Shown: one piece after another, positions 51,974-60,541 of the stretch
Layout of the letters: each line of letters starts with the position of its first letter
Numbering within the stretch: position 1 is the stretch's first letter
NCBI GenBank assembly: GCA_025384855.1
Contig: JALAHT010000003.1
Location: 248,001 to 312,000 of the forward strand
DNA: 64,000 nt
Direction: 5' to 3'
DNA from: Luteirhabdus salina
GTDB taxonomy: Bacteria > Bacteroidota > Bacteroidia > Flavobacteriales > Flavobacteriaceae
The notes under the pieces: model-generated
Databases searched by the model: none
What the model saw: only the letters and a program-made list of their open reading frames with translations
Told to the model about the DNA's origin: nothing
Translations under genes and position numbers: made by a program

Positions 51974-54751
51974 TTGACGACTGCCACAATAAATACTAAA
52001 GAAAATATATACATACAAGGTGCAAAACTTCATAATCTGAAGGATATCAGTGTCGCCATCCCCCGTAATAAATTGGTTGTAATTACTGGTCTCTCAGGAA
52101 GTGGGAAGTCAAGTTTAGCTTTCGATACATTGTATGCGGAAGGGCAGCGTCGCTATGTGGAGAGCCTTTCCTCCTATGCACGACAATTCTTGGGCCGCTT
52201 AGATAAACCGAAGGTAGATGCTATTAAAGGGATTGCTCCGGCCATTGCCATCGAACAAAAGGTGAATGCTACAAATCCTCGTTCAACCGTCGGTACAAGT
52301 ACCGAAATTTACGACTATTTAAAGTTATTGTTCACACGGATCGGTCGCACCTACTCTCCTGTTTCAGGGAAAGAGGTGAAAAAAGATACGGTTACCGATG
52401 TCATCAATTTTGTTAAAACCTTGCCCGAGCGCGAAAAACTACTATTGGTCGCTCCTATTCATTTGGAAGAAGGGCGAACGATGAAGAACAAAGTTCAAGC
52501 GTTGGCTCAACAGGGATATGCCAGAGTAAAATTGAAAAATGAAGTACTTCGGATGGATGAGCTGAAAGATGATCTTTATTCCGATGAAATGGAGCTGGTG
52601 GTAGACCGTGTGATTACGCAAGACGATGAAGACTTCTACAATCGTTTGGCCGATGCGGTTGAAATGGCATTTTATGAAGGAAAAGGTGAATTGTATCTCG
52701 AAAAGCTTTCCGATAACGAGAAAATCGAGTTCAACAATAGATTTGAAGCGGACGGGATCACCTTCACCGAACCGAATGTCCATCTTTTTAGTTTTAATAA
52801 TCCATATGGTGCTTGTCCGAATTGTGAAGGCTATGGCGATGTAATTGGAATCGATGAAGACTTGGTTATTCCGAACACAGGACTATCTATTTATGAAAAT
52901 GCTGTTTTTCCCTGGCGTGGCGACAGTATGAGCTGGTATCGAGACCAATTGGTGAACAATGCGTATAAATTCGATTTCCCGATTCATAAACCTTGGTACG
53001 AACTCAGTGAAGCGCAAAAGCAATTGGTTTGGGATGGCAACAAATATTTTGAGGGTCTAAACGACTTCTTCGCATTCTTGGAGTCAAAAAGTTATAAGAT
53101 TCAGAATAGGGTGATGTTATCTCGCTATCGCGGAAAAACCCGATGTAGTGTCTGCAAAGGTAAGCGACTACGACCAGAAGCAGGCTATGTGAAAGTTGGC
53201 GATACAGCGATTCAGGATTTAGTAGAGCTCCCACTGGAAAAAGTAGCTGATTTCTTTAAAAACCTAAAGCTAAACGAATACGACACGGAAGTTTCAAAAC
53301 GCTTACTACTTGAAATCAACAATCGACTTGCCTTCCTGATGGATGTTGGTTTGGGTTATCTTACTTTAAATAGAAAGAGCAACTCCCTTTCGGGAGGAGA
53401 ATCGCAGCGCATCAACCTGGCAACTTCCTTGGGAAGTAGTTTGGTAGGCTCTATGTATATTCTCGATGAACCGAGTATCGGCCTTCACCCAAAAGATACG
53501 GAACGTCTAATAGGTGTTTTGAAATCCCTTCGCGATCTGGGAAACACGGTTATAGTAGTAGAACACGATGAGGATATTATGAAAGCCGCCGATGCCATTA
53601 TCGATATCGGACCTGAAGCTGGAACGTATGGTGGAAAGGTAGTTGCGGAAGGTACTTATAAGGATATCTTGAAATCCGATTCGCTAACGGCACAATATTT
53701 AAATGGGGACATGGAAATTGAAGTCCCTAAAAAACGACGGCATTCCAAAAAAAAACTTCACCTTATCGGTGCACGTCAAAATAATCTCAAAAATATAGAT
53801 GTTGAATTTCCCTTAGGGGTCTTTACCGCTGTAACTGGGGTTTCTGGTAGCGGAAAAAGTACCTTGGTAAAAAGTATTCTCTACCCAGCACTACTTCGAA
53901 AGATTGGCGGCTATGGTGAAAAACCTGGTCAGTTTACGGAATTGGAAGGGAATTTCGATTCGCTCAAGACTATTGAGTTTGTAGACCAAAATCCAATCGG
54001 ACGCTCGAGTAGAAGTAATCCCGTTACCTATATAAAGGCATACGACGATATTCGATCCTTATTTGCGAGTCAGAAATTATCGAAGATTCGAAATTTTAAA
54101 GCTAAACACTTCAGTTTTAATGTAGATGGCGGCCGTTGCGAAACGTGTAAAGGTGAAGGCGAAGTAACGGTAGAGATGCAGTTTATGGCCGATGTACATT
54201 TAGAATGCGATACATGCCATGGAAAACGGTTTAAGAAAGAAGTATTGGAAGTTACCTTTCATGATAAGAATATCGATGATGTCTTAAACATGACGGTCGA
54301 CGATGCCATGTCGTTCTTCACCGAACATGAGGAAGATAAGATTACTCGCAAACTAAAGCCCTTACAAGACGTTGGATTGGGGTATGTACAACTTGGGCAG
54401 AGTTCTTCAACCTTATCAGGTGGTGAAGCTCAGCGTATAAAACTTGCTTCCTTTTTAGTGAAAGGTGATACTAAGGATAAGGCACTTTTCATCTTTGATG
54501 AACCTACAACAGGGCTTCATTTCCATGATATCAACAAGCTATTGGCTTCATTCTATGCTCTATTAGATAAGGGACACACGGTAATTGTGGTAGAACATAA
54601 TATGGATTTGGTGAAATGTGCCGACCATATTATCGATCTTGGACCTGAAGGTGGTGTGAAAGGGGGTGAAGTTGTGGCTCAGGGAACCCCTGAGGAAATC
54701 GTAAAGAACAAGCAGTCCTATACCGCACATTATTTAAAGGATAAGGTGTAA
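51974..54751 (+). CDS. uvrA: excinuclease ABC subunit A (UvrA)
   Basis: DNA-damage sensor of nucleotide excision repair. The 925-aa protein has two ABC modules: Walker A ITGLSGSGKSSLAFDTLYAEGQRRY and VTGVSGSGKSTLVKSIL, signatures SGGESQRI and SGGEAQRI, and the Walker B regions YILDEPSIGLHP and FIFDEPTTGLH. It carries the zinc motifs CPNCEGYG, CSVCKGKR, CETCKGEG and CDTCHGKR. All are intact. The TTG start at 51974 follows from the promoter and gives the family's usual N-terminus NIYIQGAKLHNLK. Confidence 0.96.
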   Translation: MTTATINTKENIYIQGAKLHNLKDISVAIPRNKLVVITGLSGSGKSSLAFDTLYAEGQRRYVESLSSYARQFLGRLDKPKVDAIKGIAPAIAIEQKVNATNPRSTVGTSTEIYDYLKLLFTRIGRTYSPVSGKEVKKDTVTDVINFVKTLPEREKLLLVAPIHLEEGRTMKNKVQALAQQGYARVKLKNEVLRMDELKDDLYSDEMELVVDRVITQDDEDFYNRLADAVEMAFYEGKGELYLEKLSDNEKIEFNNRFEADGITFTEPNVHLFSFNNPYGACPNCEGYGDVIGIDEDLVIPNTGLSIYENAVFPWRGDSMSWYRDQLVNNAYKFDFPIHKPWYELSEAQKQLVWDGNKYFEGLNDFFAFLESKSYKIQNRVMLSRYRGKTRCSVCKGKRLRPEAGYVKVGDTAIQDLVELPLEKVADFFKNLKLNEYDTEVSKRLLLEINNRLAFLMDVGLGYLTLNRKSNSLSGGESQRINLATSLGSSLVGSMYILDEPSIGLHPKDTERLIGVLKSLRDLGNTVIVVEHDEDIMKAADAIIDIGPEAGTYGGKVVAEGTYKDILKSDSLTAQYLNGDMEIEVPKKRRHSKKKLHLIGARQNNLKNIDVEFPLGVFTAVTGVSGSGKSTLVKSILYPALLRKIGGYGEKPGQFTELEGNFDSLKTIEFVDQNPIGRSSRSNPVTYIKAYDDIRSLFASQKLSKIRNFKAKHFSFNVDGGRCETCKGEGEVTVEMQFMADVHLECDTCHGKRFKKEVLEVTFHDKNIDDVLNMTVDDAMSFFTEHEEDKITRKLKPLQDVGLGYVQLGQSSSTLSGGEAQRIKLASFLVKGDTKDKALFIFDEPTTGLHFHDINKLLASFYALLDKGHTVIVVEHNMDLVKCADHIIDLGPEGGVKGGEVVAQGTPEEIVKNKQSYTAHYLKDKV

Positions 54752-54760
54752 TTTAAATTT

Positions 54761-54777
54761 TTGGCACAGTGCTTGAA
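54761..54777 (+). promoter_or_regulatory. sigma-54-like promoter element (first of two)
   Basis: TTGGCACAGTGCTTGAA matches TGGCAC-N5-TTG (consensus TGGCACG-N4-TTGC), with GG (54763-54764) exactly 10 bases before the -12 position, where GA replaces GC. The same element recurs 174 bases downstream at 54935 with 11 identical core bases (ATTTTTGGCAC). Confidence 0.4.
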
Positions 54778-54787
54778 ATGATAAAAT

Positions 54788-54881
54788 TGAGTTATTACTA
54801 AAGTAATACTCTCATAGTTTTGGTTGGTTAATTTGAGATAGTCCGCTAAATTTTTTAATAATTTGGCGGACTTCTTCTTTT
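54788..54881 (+). ncRNA. candidate small RNA behind the first sigma-54-like element
   Basis: From the predicted start (about 12 bases after the -12 element) to the terminator (54841-54881) the transcript would be about 94 bases. It would fold as stem 1 GAG-TATTAC/GTAATA-CTC (54789-54811) and a terminal stem GTCCGCTAAATT/AATTTGGCGGAC with U-rich tail. No ORF fits. It may simply be the uvrA 3' region and terminator. Confidence 0.3.
54841..54881 (+). terminator. intrinsic terminator after uvrA / candidate sRNA
   Basis: 12-bp stem GTCCGCTAAATT/AATTTGGCGGAC with one G-U pair and a 7-base loop, followed by the U-rich tail TTCTTCTTTT. Confidence 0.8.
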
Positions 54882-54929
54882 AAATTACAGTACCAATCAA
54901 CTGTAAACCCTTATAAATAAAGGATTTTA

Positions 54930-54951
54930 TATTTTTGGCACGATGGTTGTT
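54930..54951 (+). promoter_or_regulatory. sigma-54-like element overlapping a TAnnTTTG box
   Basis: TATTTTTGGCACGATGGTTG contains both TATTTTTG (54930-54937) and TGGCACG-N4-TTG (54936-54949). The gene begins at 55016, 65 bases downstream. Either sigma factor could use it. Confidence 0.45.
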
Positions 54952-55015
54952 TCTAATAAAGCGTACTAAGCTGACCAAAAAAAGTAAAGCAAGTACAACC
55001 CTAAAATTCTCAGTT

Positions 55016-56266
55016 ATGAAAAAAGCAACCGTAATCTTAGCAAGTTTGTTCTTAATGCTCGGAATGATATTCCCAACCACAGCAAACGCAAACGAAGAAG
55101 TAGCCACTAGTTATCGATACGATGGAAGTTCCTACGTATTTGTTGAAGGAGCCGTAGAGTTTTCCGTATTTCCCGATGGTCAATTCGATTTTGTATACCT
55201 AGGAAATCGTGGTGGTAACAATGTAAACGTGAATGTAAATACACCAAATGTAAATATCTCCTTCAACTCGGGTTATAATTATGATGCATACGTTCAGTAT
55301 GACGACTATGGTGCCGTAATTCAGGTTGAGGATGTTCCGATATACTACGATGAATTTGGTCGTATCGTTCAAGCCGGTACTACCGAGATTCGCTATAACG
55401 ATCGCCGTATCGTTCGCGTAGGTGGACTACGAGTGTTCTATAATAACTATGGTCACTTCGACTATTACACAGGCTTTATTAATGTATGGACGCCTCGTTA
55501 TATTTATCGACCATGGCACGTATATTATGCAAGACCTTTTTACTCTAGCTGTATAGTGTACGATTATCCGTATAGAAGATACTATAGTCCTATCAGATAT
55601 TCGTGGAGACAACATAGAGTGTTTTATGGAAACCGTCACCGTGTAGCGTACGCTAACGGACGCCGAGATTTTCATAGACCAGGAAGTCGGGTTCATTATA
55701 AGGATGGTCGTGTAGCAAAACGTAGGGATTTCAACCCAAATCGTAGGAATAGCTATGCAAGAAACAACCCTAGAAGAGATGCTAGAAATAATAATACTGT
55801 CGCACGTCGTAATACAAATGCAAGACGCACTCAGCAAAACACTAGAAAAGCCAGTGCTCAAAATAGAACGATAAGACGTAGCGATAATAATGCTAGAAGA
55901 ACAGTTTCGCGCAGCGACCGTAATAGTTCGCAAAGAGGAATCGCTCAAAGATCATCTTCGAGTGATGCCCGTAAAGATAAAACGGTCCGTAGAAGTCGGC
56001 CGACGACTAGAAGTTCTGAAAATCGTTCCGTTCGAAAGACGCGGTCAAGCACTAGAAGTGCTCGAAAAGCAACACGACCTTCTACTACCTCTAGAAAGGC
56101 TACCGTAAAACGATCTACTAGAACTGCTTCTAGAGGAAGTAGTGCAAATCGCTCAAGTAACAATAGGTCTAGAAATTCGTCGGCAAATAGAAGTACTTCC
56201 CGTACTTCCTCAAATAATAGATCATCAGACCGCTCTTCCTCTAGTAGAAGAGGACGCGGAAACTAA
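55016..56266 (+). CDS. secreted Arg/Ser/Asn-rich protein
   Basis: The 416-aa product has a signal peptide (MKKATVILASLFLMLGMIFPTTANA). A beta/aromatic domain of about 190 residues follows, dominated by Tyr, Gly and Asp (FVEGAVEFSVFPDGQFDFVYLGNRGGNNVNVNV, repeated VEDVPIYYDEFGRI, TTEIRYNDRRIVRVGGLRVFYNNYG, each in part). The C-terminal half is almost entirely Arg, Ser and Asn (low complexity, strongly basic). The tail suits binding to nucleic acid, polysaccharide or the cell surface. The ATG at 55016 begins the signal peptide. Behind the twin sigma-54-like elements. Confidence 0.75.
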   Translation: MKKATVILASLFLMLGMIFPTTANANEEVATSYRYDGSSYVFVEGAVEFSVFPDGQFDFVYLGNRGGNNVNVNVNTPNVNISFNSGYNYDAYVQYDDYGAVIQVEDVPIYYDEFGRIVQAGTTEIRYNDRRIVRVGGLRVFYNNYGHFDYYTGFINVWTPRYIYRPWHVYYARPFYSSCIVYDYPYRRYYSPIRYSWRQHRVFYGNRHRVAYANGRRDFHRPGSRVHYKDGRVAKRRDFNPNRRNSYARNNPRRDARNNNTVARRNTNARRTQQNTRKASAQNRTIRRSDNNARRTVSRSDRNSSQRGIAQRSSSSDARKDKTVRRSRPTTRSSENRSVRKTRSSTRSARKATRPSTTSRKATVKRSTRTASRGSSANRSSNNRSRNSSANRSTSRTSSNNRSSDRSSSSRRGRGN

Positions 56267-56289
56267 TAAGAGTTTTTTTTGGTTGGTTG

Positions 56290-56328
56290 GAAACCTCTCG
56301 CAACGCTTCGGCTGCGCGGGAGGTTTCA
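56290..56328. terminator. hairpin between convergent genes
   Basis: GAAACCTCTCGC/GCGCGGGAGGTTTC-type inverted repeat with a loop containing CGCTTCGGCTG. There is no T-run on either side, so termination would rely on the stem alone. Confidence 0.5.
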
Positions 56329-56331
56329 TGT

Positions 56332-57612
56332 TTATAGCCCCTGAAGAATATCAGCCATCGTTTTGGAAACGGCTTTTCGGGTGAAACGCTCCACTCCTTT
56401 CGAGTCGATTTTCAAGGTTCCTTCTTGATACCTTTTATAATACTGAAGAATTGTATGCTTCAATTTTTCTTTTTCAGCATACGTTGAAAAATAACCTCCG
56501 TTGGTTTGTTTCAAAATCGTTTCAATATCACTTCCCTCCGGTCCTAATGCTAGAATAGGCCGTTTTGCCGCCAGATATTCGAATAGCTTTCCCGGGAGGA
56601 TAGCAGTCGTTTCTGGACGATTCATCTCAATCAGCAATAAAACGTGCGAATTATGTTGAAGCTGAAGCGCCTTACGATGTGAAACATAGCCAAGCACATT
56701 GAGATTATCTTTTAACCCCTTCACCTTAATACTTTCAATAACCTGCTCGCTGATCGTGCCGGCTAATTGGATTTTCAAGTCTTTTTTGAAAAGTTGATTT
56801 TCCGTGGAAAGTTCCGATAATAATTCCCATAAAATATGAGGATTGCGATCGGTTAGTAATGATCCTATGTGCGACAAAGTAAACTGAGAATCCAAATTTG
56901 AAGAAATATCTTCCACGGGTTCATAGCCATTGGTAACCAAATGAATGGGGGTATCTGTCTTTCCTTCAAACTCTGCCTTTGTTCCCGGACTGGTGACAGT
57001 GATAGCGGTGGCGGCATTCAAAATCTGTTGCTCTAGTTGAAGATGGCGTGCTGCGGATCTTTTCGTCAGCTGTAAATCTTTATGGTAGTGGATAGTCGTC
57101 CATGGATCCCGTAAATCGGCCAGCCAAGGAATAGTTGTCGCTTTTTGCAAGGCTTCACCTATTAGATGAAGACTATGAGGAGGACCTGTAGTGACGATGG
57201 CATCGACCGGATTCTCTTTTAAATAAGATTTTAAATATTCAACGGAAGGCTTCACCCACCCTATTCTGGCATCCGGTATAAAAAAGTTGCCGCGAATCCA
57301 CAGCATCAACTTTTCCATAGCCGTCATTTTTTTTGTTGAAATTACGCCACGACTCATCTTTTGCGTTTTCGATTTGGAAAACCATTTGGCAAATCGATAG
57401 GGTTCCTTTATCGGTTGTGAAAGGATGGTAATGTCTGTTGGAACTTCTTCGGTAATATTATCGTCAATAATCGGATAATGCGGATTACTGGGAGTATATA
57501 TAATCGGTTCAACACCAAATTCTGGTAGATAGGTCGCGAACTTCAACCAACGTTGCACCCCTGGTCCGCCTGCGGGTGGCCAATAATATGTAATGATGAG
57601 TACCCGTTTCAT
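56332..57612 (-). CDS. family-4-like glycosyltransferase
   Basis: The 426-aa protein starts KRVLIITYYWPPAGGPGVQRWLKFATYLPEFG. It has the C-terminal nucleotide-sugar site TTAILPGKLFEYLAAKRPILALGPEGSDIETIL, the conserved Glu in KLFEYLAAKRP and LGYVSHRKALQLQHNSHVLLL. It lacks obvious membrane helices. It should transfer a sugar to a lipid or polysaccharide acceptor; the acceptor is not known. The YfhO-like membrane protein gene precedes it by 2 bases in the same transcript, hinting at a shared cell-envelope glycan step. Confidence 0.88.
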   Translation of the reverse strand: MKRVLIITYYWPPAGGPGVQRWLKFATYLPEFGVEPIIYTPSNPHYPIIDDNITEEVPTDITILSQPIKEPYRFAKWFSKSKTQKMSRGVISTKKMTAMEKLMLWIRGNFFIPDARIGWVKPSVEYLKSYLKENPVDAIVTTGPPHSLHLIGEALQKATTIPWLADLRDPWTTIHYHKDLQLTKRSAARHLQLEQQILNAATAITVTSPGTKAEFEGKTDTPIHLVTNGYEPVEDISSNLDSQFTLSHIGSLLTDRNPHILWELLSELSTENQLFKKDLKIQLAGTISEQVIESIKVKGLKDNLNVLGYVSHRKALQLQHNSHVLLLIEMNRPETTAILPGKLFEYLAAKRPILALGPEGSDIETILKQTNGGYFSTYAEKEKLKHTILQYYKRYQEGTLKIDSKGVERFTRKAVSKTMADILQGL

Positions 57613-57614
57613 GT

Positions 57615-60065
57615 TTAGTTGGTAGCTACTTCACTCCTATTTCGATAGCCAACCCAAATTCCGCCAATCACCAATAAACCAAAAAGAATACTACTTATTA
57701 AACTGATACTGCCACCGGTTGAAATGACTTGCGGTTTAAACTTAAATTCAATTTTATGATTTCCAGCGGGAACTGTCATGGCTCGTAAAGCGTAATTGGC
57801 TCTATAATATTCTGCGGGTGTTCCGTCGATAAGCACCTTCCAACCGTGTGGGTAATAGACTTCAGAGAAAACAGCAAGCTGTGGTGAAGTCGACGATGAT
57901 TCATATACCAAATGATCGGGTGCATAGTTTACCAATTCAATTGTGGCGGTACTGTCGCGATCAACGTTTTGGGTGGGTAAAATATCTTTGAACTCTGAAT
58001 GGATTACAGCGGTCGTTTTGGTGTTCAAACTATCCAGTTGTAGCAGTTCTTCATTTGCAGAATCGACTAGCTTGACATTCTCTACGAACCAAGCGTTACC
58101 ATTGGCATACGGATTCCGTTGCGCAAAAGGTCGCCCGTTTTCACTTGGAACGATAATGTACCGGACATTTAACATGTTTAGGATTCCAATATTTCCTTGT
58201 GAAATATAGAAATCGTTCAAATCCTTCATTCGTCCCGGCTTCGCGGCATGATAGCCACCTACCGATTTATGAAAATAACTGGCACGACCCGAATTGAAGC
58301 CTCCTCCAGCGGCATCGTATACACGGTAATGACCCTCAGGATTTTCCTGAAGAATTTGGTCGTCGGCTGCGTTTTCCTGAAACGGTTGCTCCATAACCCG
58401 CTTCGCCACAAAATCGTCGTTATTGACATACCGGCGATCCACGCCAACCAAATCGATTAGCAATAGCACTGTAAGAACACCAATTGCCGGTGTCGTTTTT
58501 AGTTTTTGACGAGAAGCCAACCACAGCGTCACAAAACCACCAAGAACCAATAATAGCGATCGCAATGCATCGGACGTCATTAAAGACGCACGATCCTCTC
58601 GTAGTGCATCCATCACTTGAATACCAAGCTGTTCACGGATCATTGGGTCGTACGGACTTGCAAAATCGAATAAGGATGAGCCAACCAAAAACAATAAACA
58701 TAATCCACCAACAATTCCACCTGACCAATACAAGGCTTTTTTCTTTTCATCTTCGGAAGTAAATTCGTTCAGGAATTTATAGATGCCGAATACCGCCATA
58801 ATTGGAAGCACCAACTCCAAAATCACTTGAATGGAAGAAACAGCCCTAAACTTATTATATAATGGAACGACATCGATAAAAAGTTGGGTAAGCCATTCTA
58901 GGTTTTCTCCCCATGAGAGGAATAAGCTCAATAAAAAAGCACTCAGTAGCCACCATCGCAAACGACCTTTAACCAATATAATTCCGAGTAATGCTAAGAA
59001 AACTACGATGGCACCAACATAGGCCGGAGCAGCCACGATGGGCTGATCGCCCCAATAGGTTGGAAGCTGCTGTACAATTTGAGCCGCATTCTGTGGTCCT
59101 GCGCCCATCTTTACCAAGGCTTCATATGTCTCGGAATCCGTTGGAAGGGCATCACTAGAACCACCTCCCATAAAATTTGGCACTAATAGATTGAAGCTTT
59201 CTACTATTCCGTAACTATATTCAGTAATATAATCGTAGTCCAGCCCATCGGTATTGTCTTTAGGAGCGCCGTTTGGAGTAATGGTCAGCTCACTCTGACC
59301 ACGGGTGGAAGTATCGGCGTATTCCTTGGTAGCTAAAAGATTTGTGGCATTTAACCCTAATGCTATAACGACGGCCACCACCATAATACCTAGGGCTTTA
59401 AGGTAATGCGGTATTAATTTCTTTTTAACGGCGTCGATGAAATAGGCAATCCCAACACAAATCACTAATAGTAACAAATAATATGTCATTTGAAAGTGAT
59501 TGGCTGCCAGCTCAAGACCCATAGCTATTGTCGTGAGTAGAAAACCATACAAATATTTTCCTCTAAACGTTAATAATATACCTGCTAACACCATCGGCAT
59601 ATAAGCTATGGCGTGGGCCTTTGCATTATGACCAACCCCCAGAATGATGATTAAATAGGTGGAAAAACCAAAGGCAAGCGCTCCTAAAAATGCGTATTTA
59701 TAATCTAACTTTAATATAAGAAGCAATATGTAAAACCCTAGGAAATACAGGAAAAGATAATCGGCTGGTCTCGGTAAAAACCGTAGCAATCCATCGACAT
59801 CCTTGATATAATTATGCGGGTATTTTGCTCCGAGTTGGTAGGTTGGCATTCCGCCAAACGCATTATCGATCCAATAGGTTTCCTCTCCAGTTTCGGCACG
59901 ATAATCTTTTAGCTGCTTTGCCATTCCCTGATATTGGACGATATCACTTTGGAAGATGGTCTTTCCCTGTAAAACAGGATTGAAATAGACTAAAGCCGCT
60001 AACACAAAAAGCGTTAGAACAATAATATGAGGTACTAGTTTCTTAAGGGATTGCGCCATGAACAA
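57615..60065 (-). CDS. YfhO-like multi-pass membrane protein
   Basis: The 816-aa protein has about 13 transmembrane helices across residues 10-540 and a periplasmic C-terminal domain. It ends in a last membrane helix (SLISSILFGLLVIGGIWVGY). Motifs seen are YWIDNAFGGMPTYQLGAKYP, VPNFMGGGSSDALP, AAGGGFNSGRASYFHKSVGGYH, and YYRANYALRAMTVPAGNHKIEF. This is the YfhO family, thought to supply membrane-exposed sugars (as in lipoteichoic acid glycosylation) or related functions. It begins at 60065 or at Met 3 residues later. The downstream gene is the glycosyltransferase. Confidence 0.85.
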   Translation of the reverse strand: MFMAQSLKKLVPHIIVLTLFVLAALVYFNPVLQGKTIFQSDIVQYQGMAKQLKDYRAETGEETYWIDNAFGGMPTYQLGAKYPHNYIKDVDGLLRFLPRPADYLFLYFLGFYILLLILKLDYKYAFLGALAFGFSTYLIIILGVGHNAKAHAIAYMPMVLAGILLTFRGKYLYGFLLTTIAMGLELAANHFQMTYYLLLLVICVGIAYFIDAVKKKLIPHYLKALGIMVVAVVIALGLNATNLLATKEYADTSTRGQSELTITPNGAPKDNTDGLDYDYITEYSYGIVESFNLLVPNFMGGGSSDALPTDSETYEALVKMGAGPQNAAQIVQQLPTYWGDQPIVAAPAYVGAIVVFLALLGIILVKGRLRWWLLSAFLLSLFLSWGENLEWLTQLFIDVVPLYNKFRAVSSIQVILELVLPIMAVFGIYKFLNEFTSEDEKKKALYWSGGIVGGLCLLFLVGSSLFDFASPYDPMIREQLGIQVMDALREDRASLMTSDALRSLLLVLGGFVTLWLASRQKLKTTPAIGVLTVLLLIDLVGVDRRYVNNDDFVAKRVMEQPFQENAADDQILQENPEGHYRVYDAAGGGFNSGRASYFHKSVGGYHAAKPGRMKDLNDFYISQGNIGILNMLNVRYIIVPSENGRPFAQRNPYANGNAWFVENVKLVDSANEELLQLDSLNTKTTAVIHSEFKDILPTQNVDRDSTATIELVNYAPDHLVYESSSTSPQLAVFSEVYYPHGWKVLIDGTPAEYYRANYALRAMTVPAGNHKIEFKFKPQVISTGGSISLISSILFGLLVIGGIWVGYRNRSEVATN

Positions 60066-60122
60066 GGTTTATTTTTGAAAAGTGAAAAGTAACAAAAATA
60101 TACCGCTTTGCGGTTACGGCAT

Positions 60123-60149
60123 AAAAAAATCCGTTGTGTTTACAACGGA
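60123..60149 (-). terminator. intrinsic terminator after the DUF4834 gene
   Basis: On the minus strand TCCGTTGT/ACAACGGA with a 4-base loop precedes TTTTTTT. Confidence 0.85.
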
Positions 60150-60173
60150 CTTGCTCTTACTTGATAAATTTGG

Positions 60174-60443
60174 TTACTCTATTTCTTCGTATTCCACATA
60201 TTCTCCGACTTCCTGACGGTGTTTATTATCTTTCCGCGGCATTTTATCGATGGAAACCTTCCCCTCTTTCTCTTTTGAAGCATTCCCAGTATCATTAAAA
60301 TTTCCCTGAAACGCTTTTTCAAACCGTTCCCCTGCTTTCTTCGCCATATACCTCATAAGAAAGGGCGCTGCTAATCGGATTAGAAATTTCAATCCAAAAT
60401 ACACCAAAAGGATTATTAATACCGTTTTCAAAAAAGTCATCAT
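60174..60443 (-). CDS. DUF4834-like small membrane protein
   Basis: 89 aa with one N-terminal membrane helix (FLKTVLIILLVYFGLKFLIRLAAPFLM) and a basic-then-acidic tail (YMAKKAGERFEKAFQGNF, KVSIDKMPRKDNK, YVEYEEIE). This matches DUF4834, widespread in flavobacteria next to YfhO genes; no function is known. Divergent from the outer-membrane protein gene. Confidence 0.82.
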   Translation of the reverse strand: MMTFLKTVLIILLVYFGLKFLIRLAAPFLMRYMAKKAGERFEKAFQGNFNDTGNASKEKEGKVSIDKMPRKDNKHRQEVGEYVEYEEIE

Positions 60444-60513
60444 AACATTTCAAAAGTACCAATAGCTTACGAAAAAGGCGAACCCAAACTATTAAAAAAA
60501 TGATAAATTCTTA

Positions 60514-60521
60514 TATCTTTG
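60514..60521 (+). promoter_or_regulatory. -7 box for the outer-membrane protein gene
   Basis: TATCTTTG matches TAnnTTTG, 20 bases before the ATG at 60542. The in-frame ATG at 60500 lies upstream of the box and is therefore excluded. Confidence 0.5.
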
Positions 60522-60541
60522 AACGAAACCAACGAACCGCT

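Noticed and set aside
55427-55948. 173-codon Ser/Ile-rich open frame on the minus strand
   Set aside because: It is the antisense of the Arg/Tyr-rich secreted protein; its composition mirrors those codons and there is no start signal.
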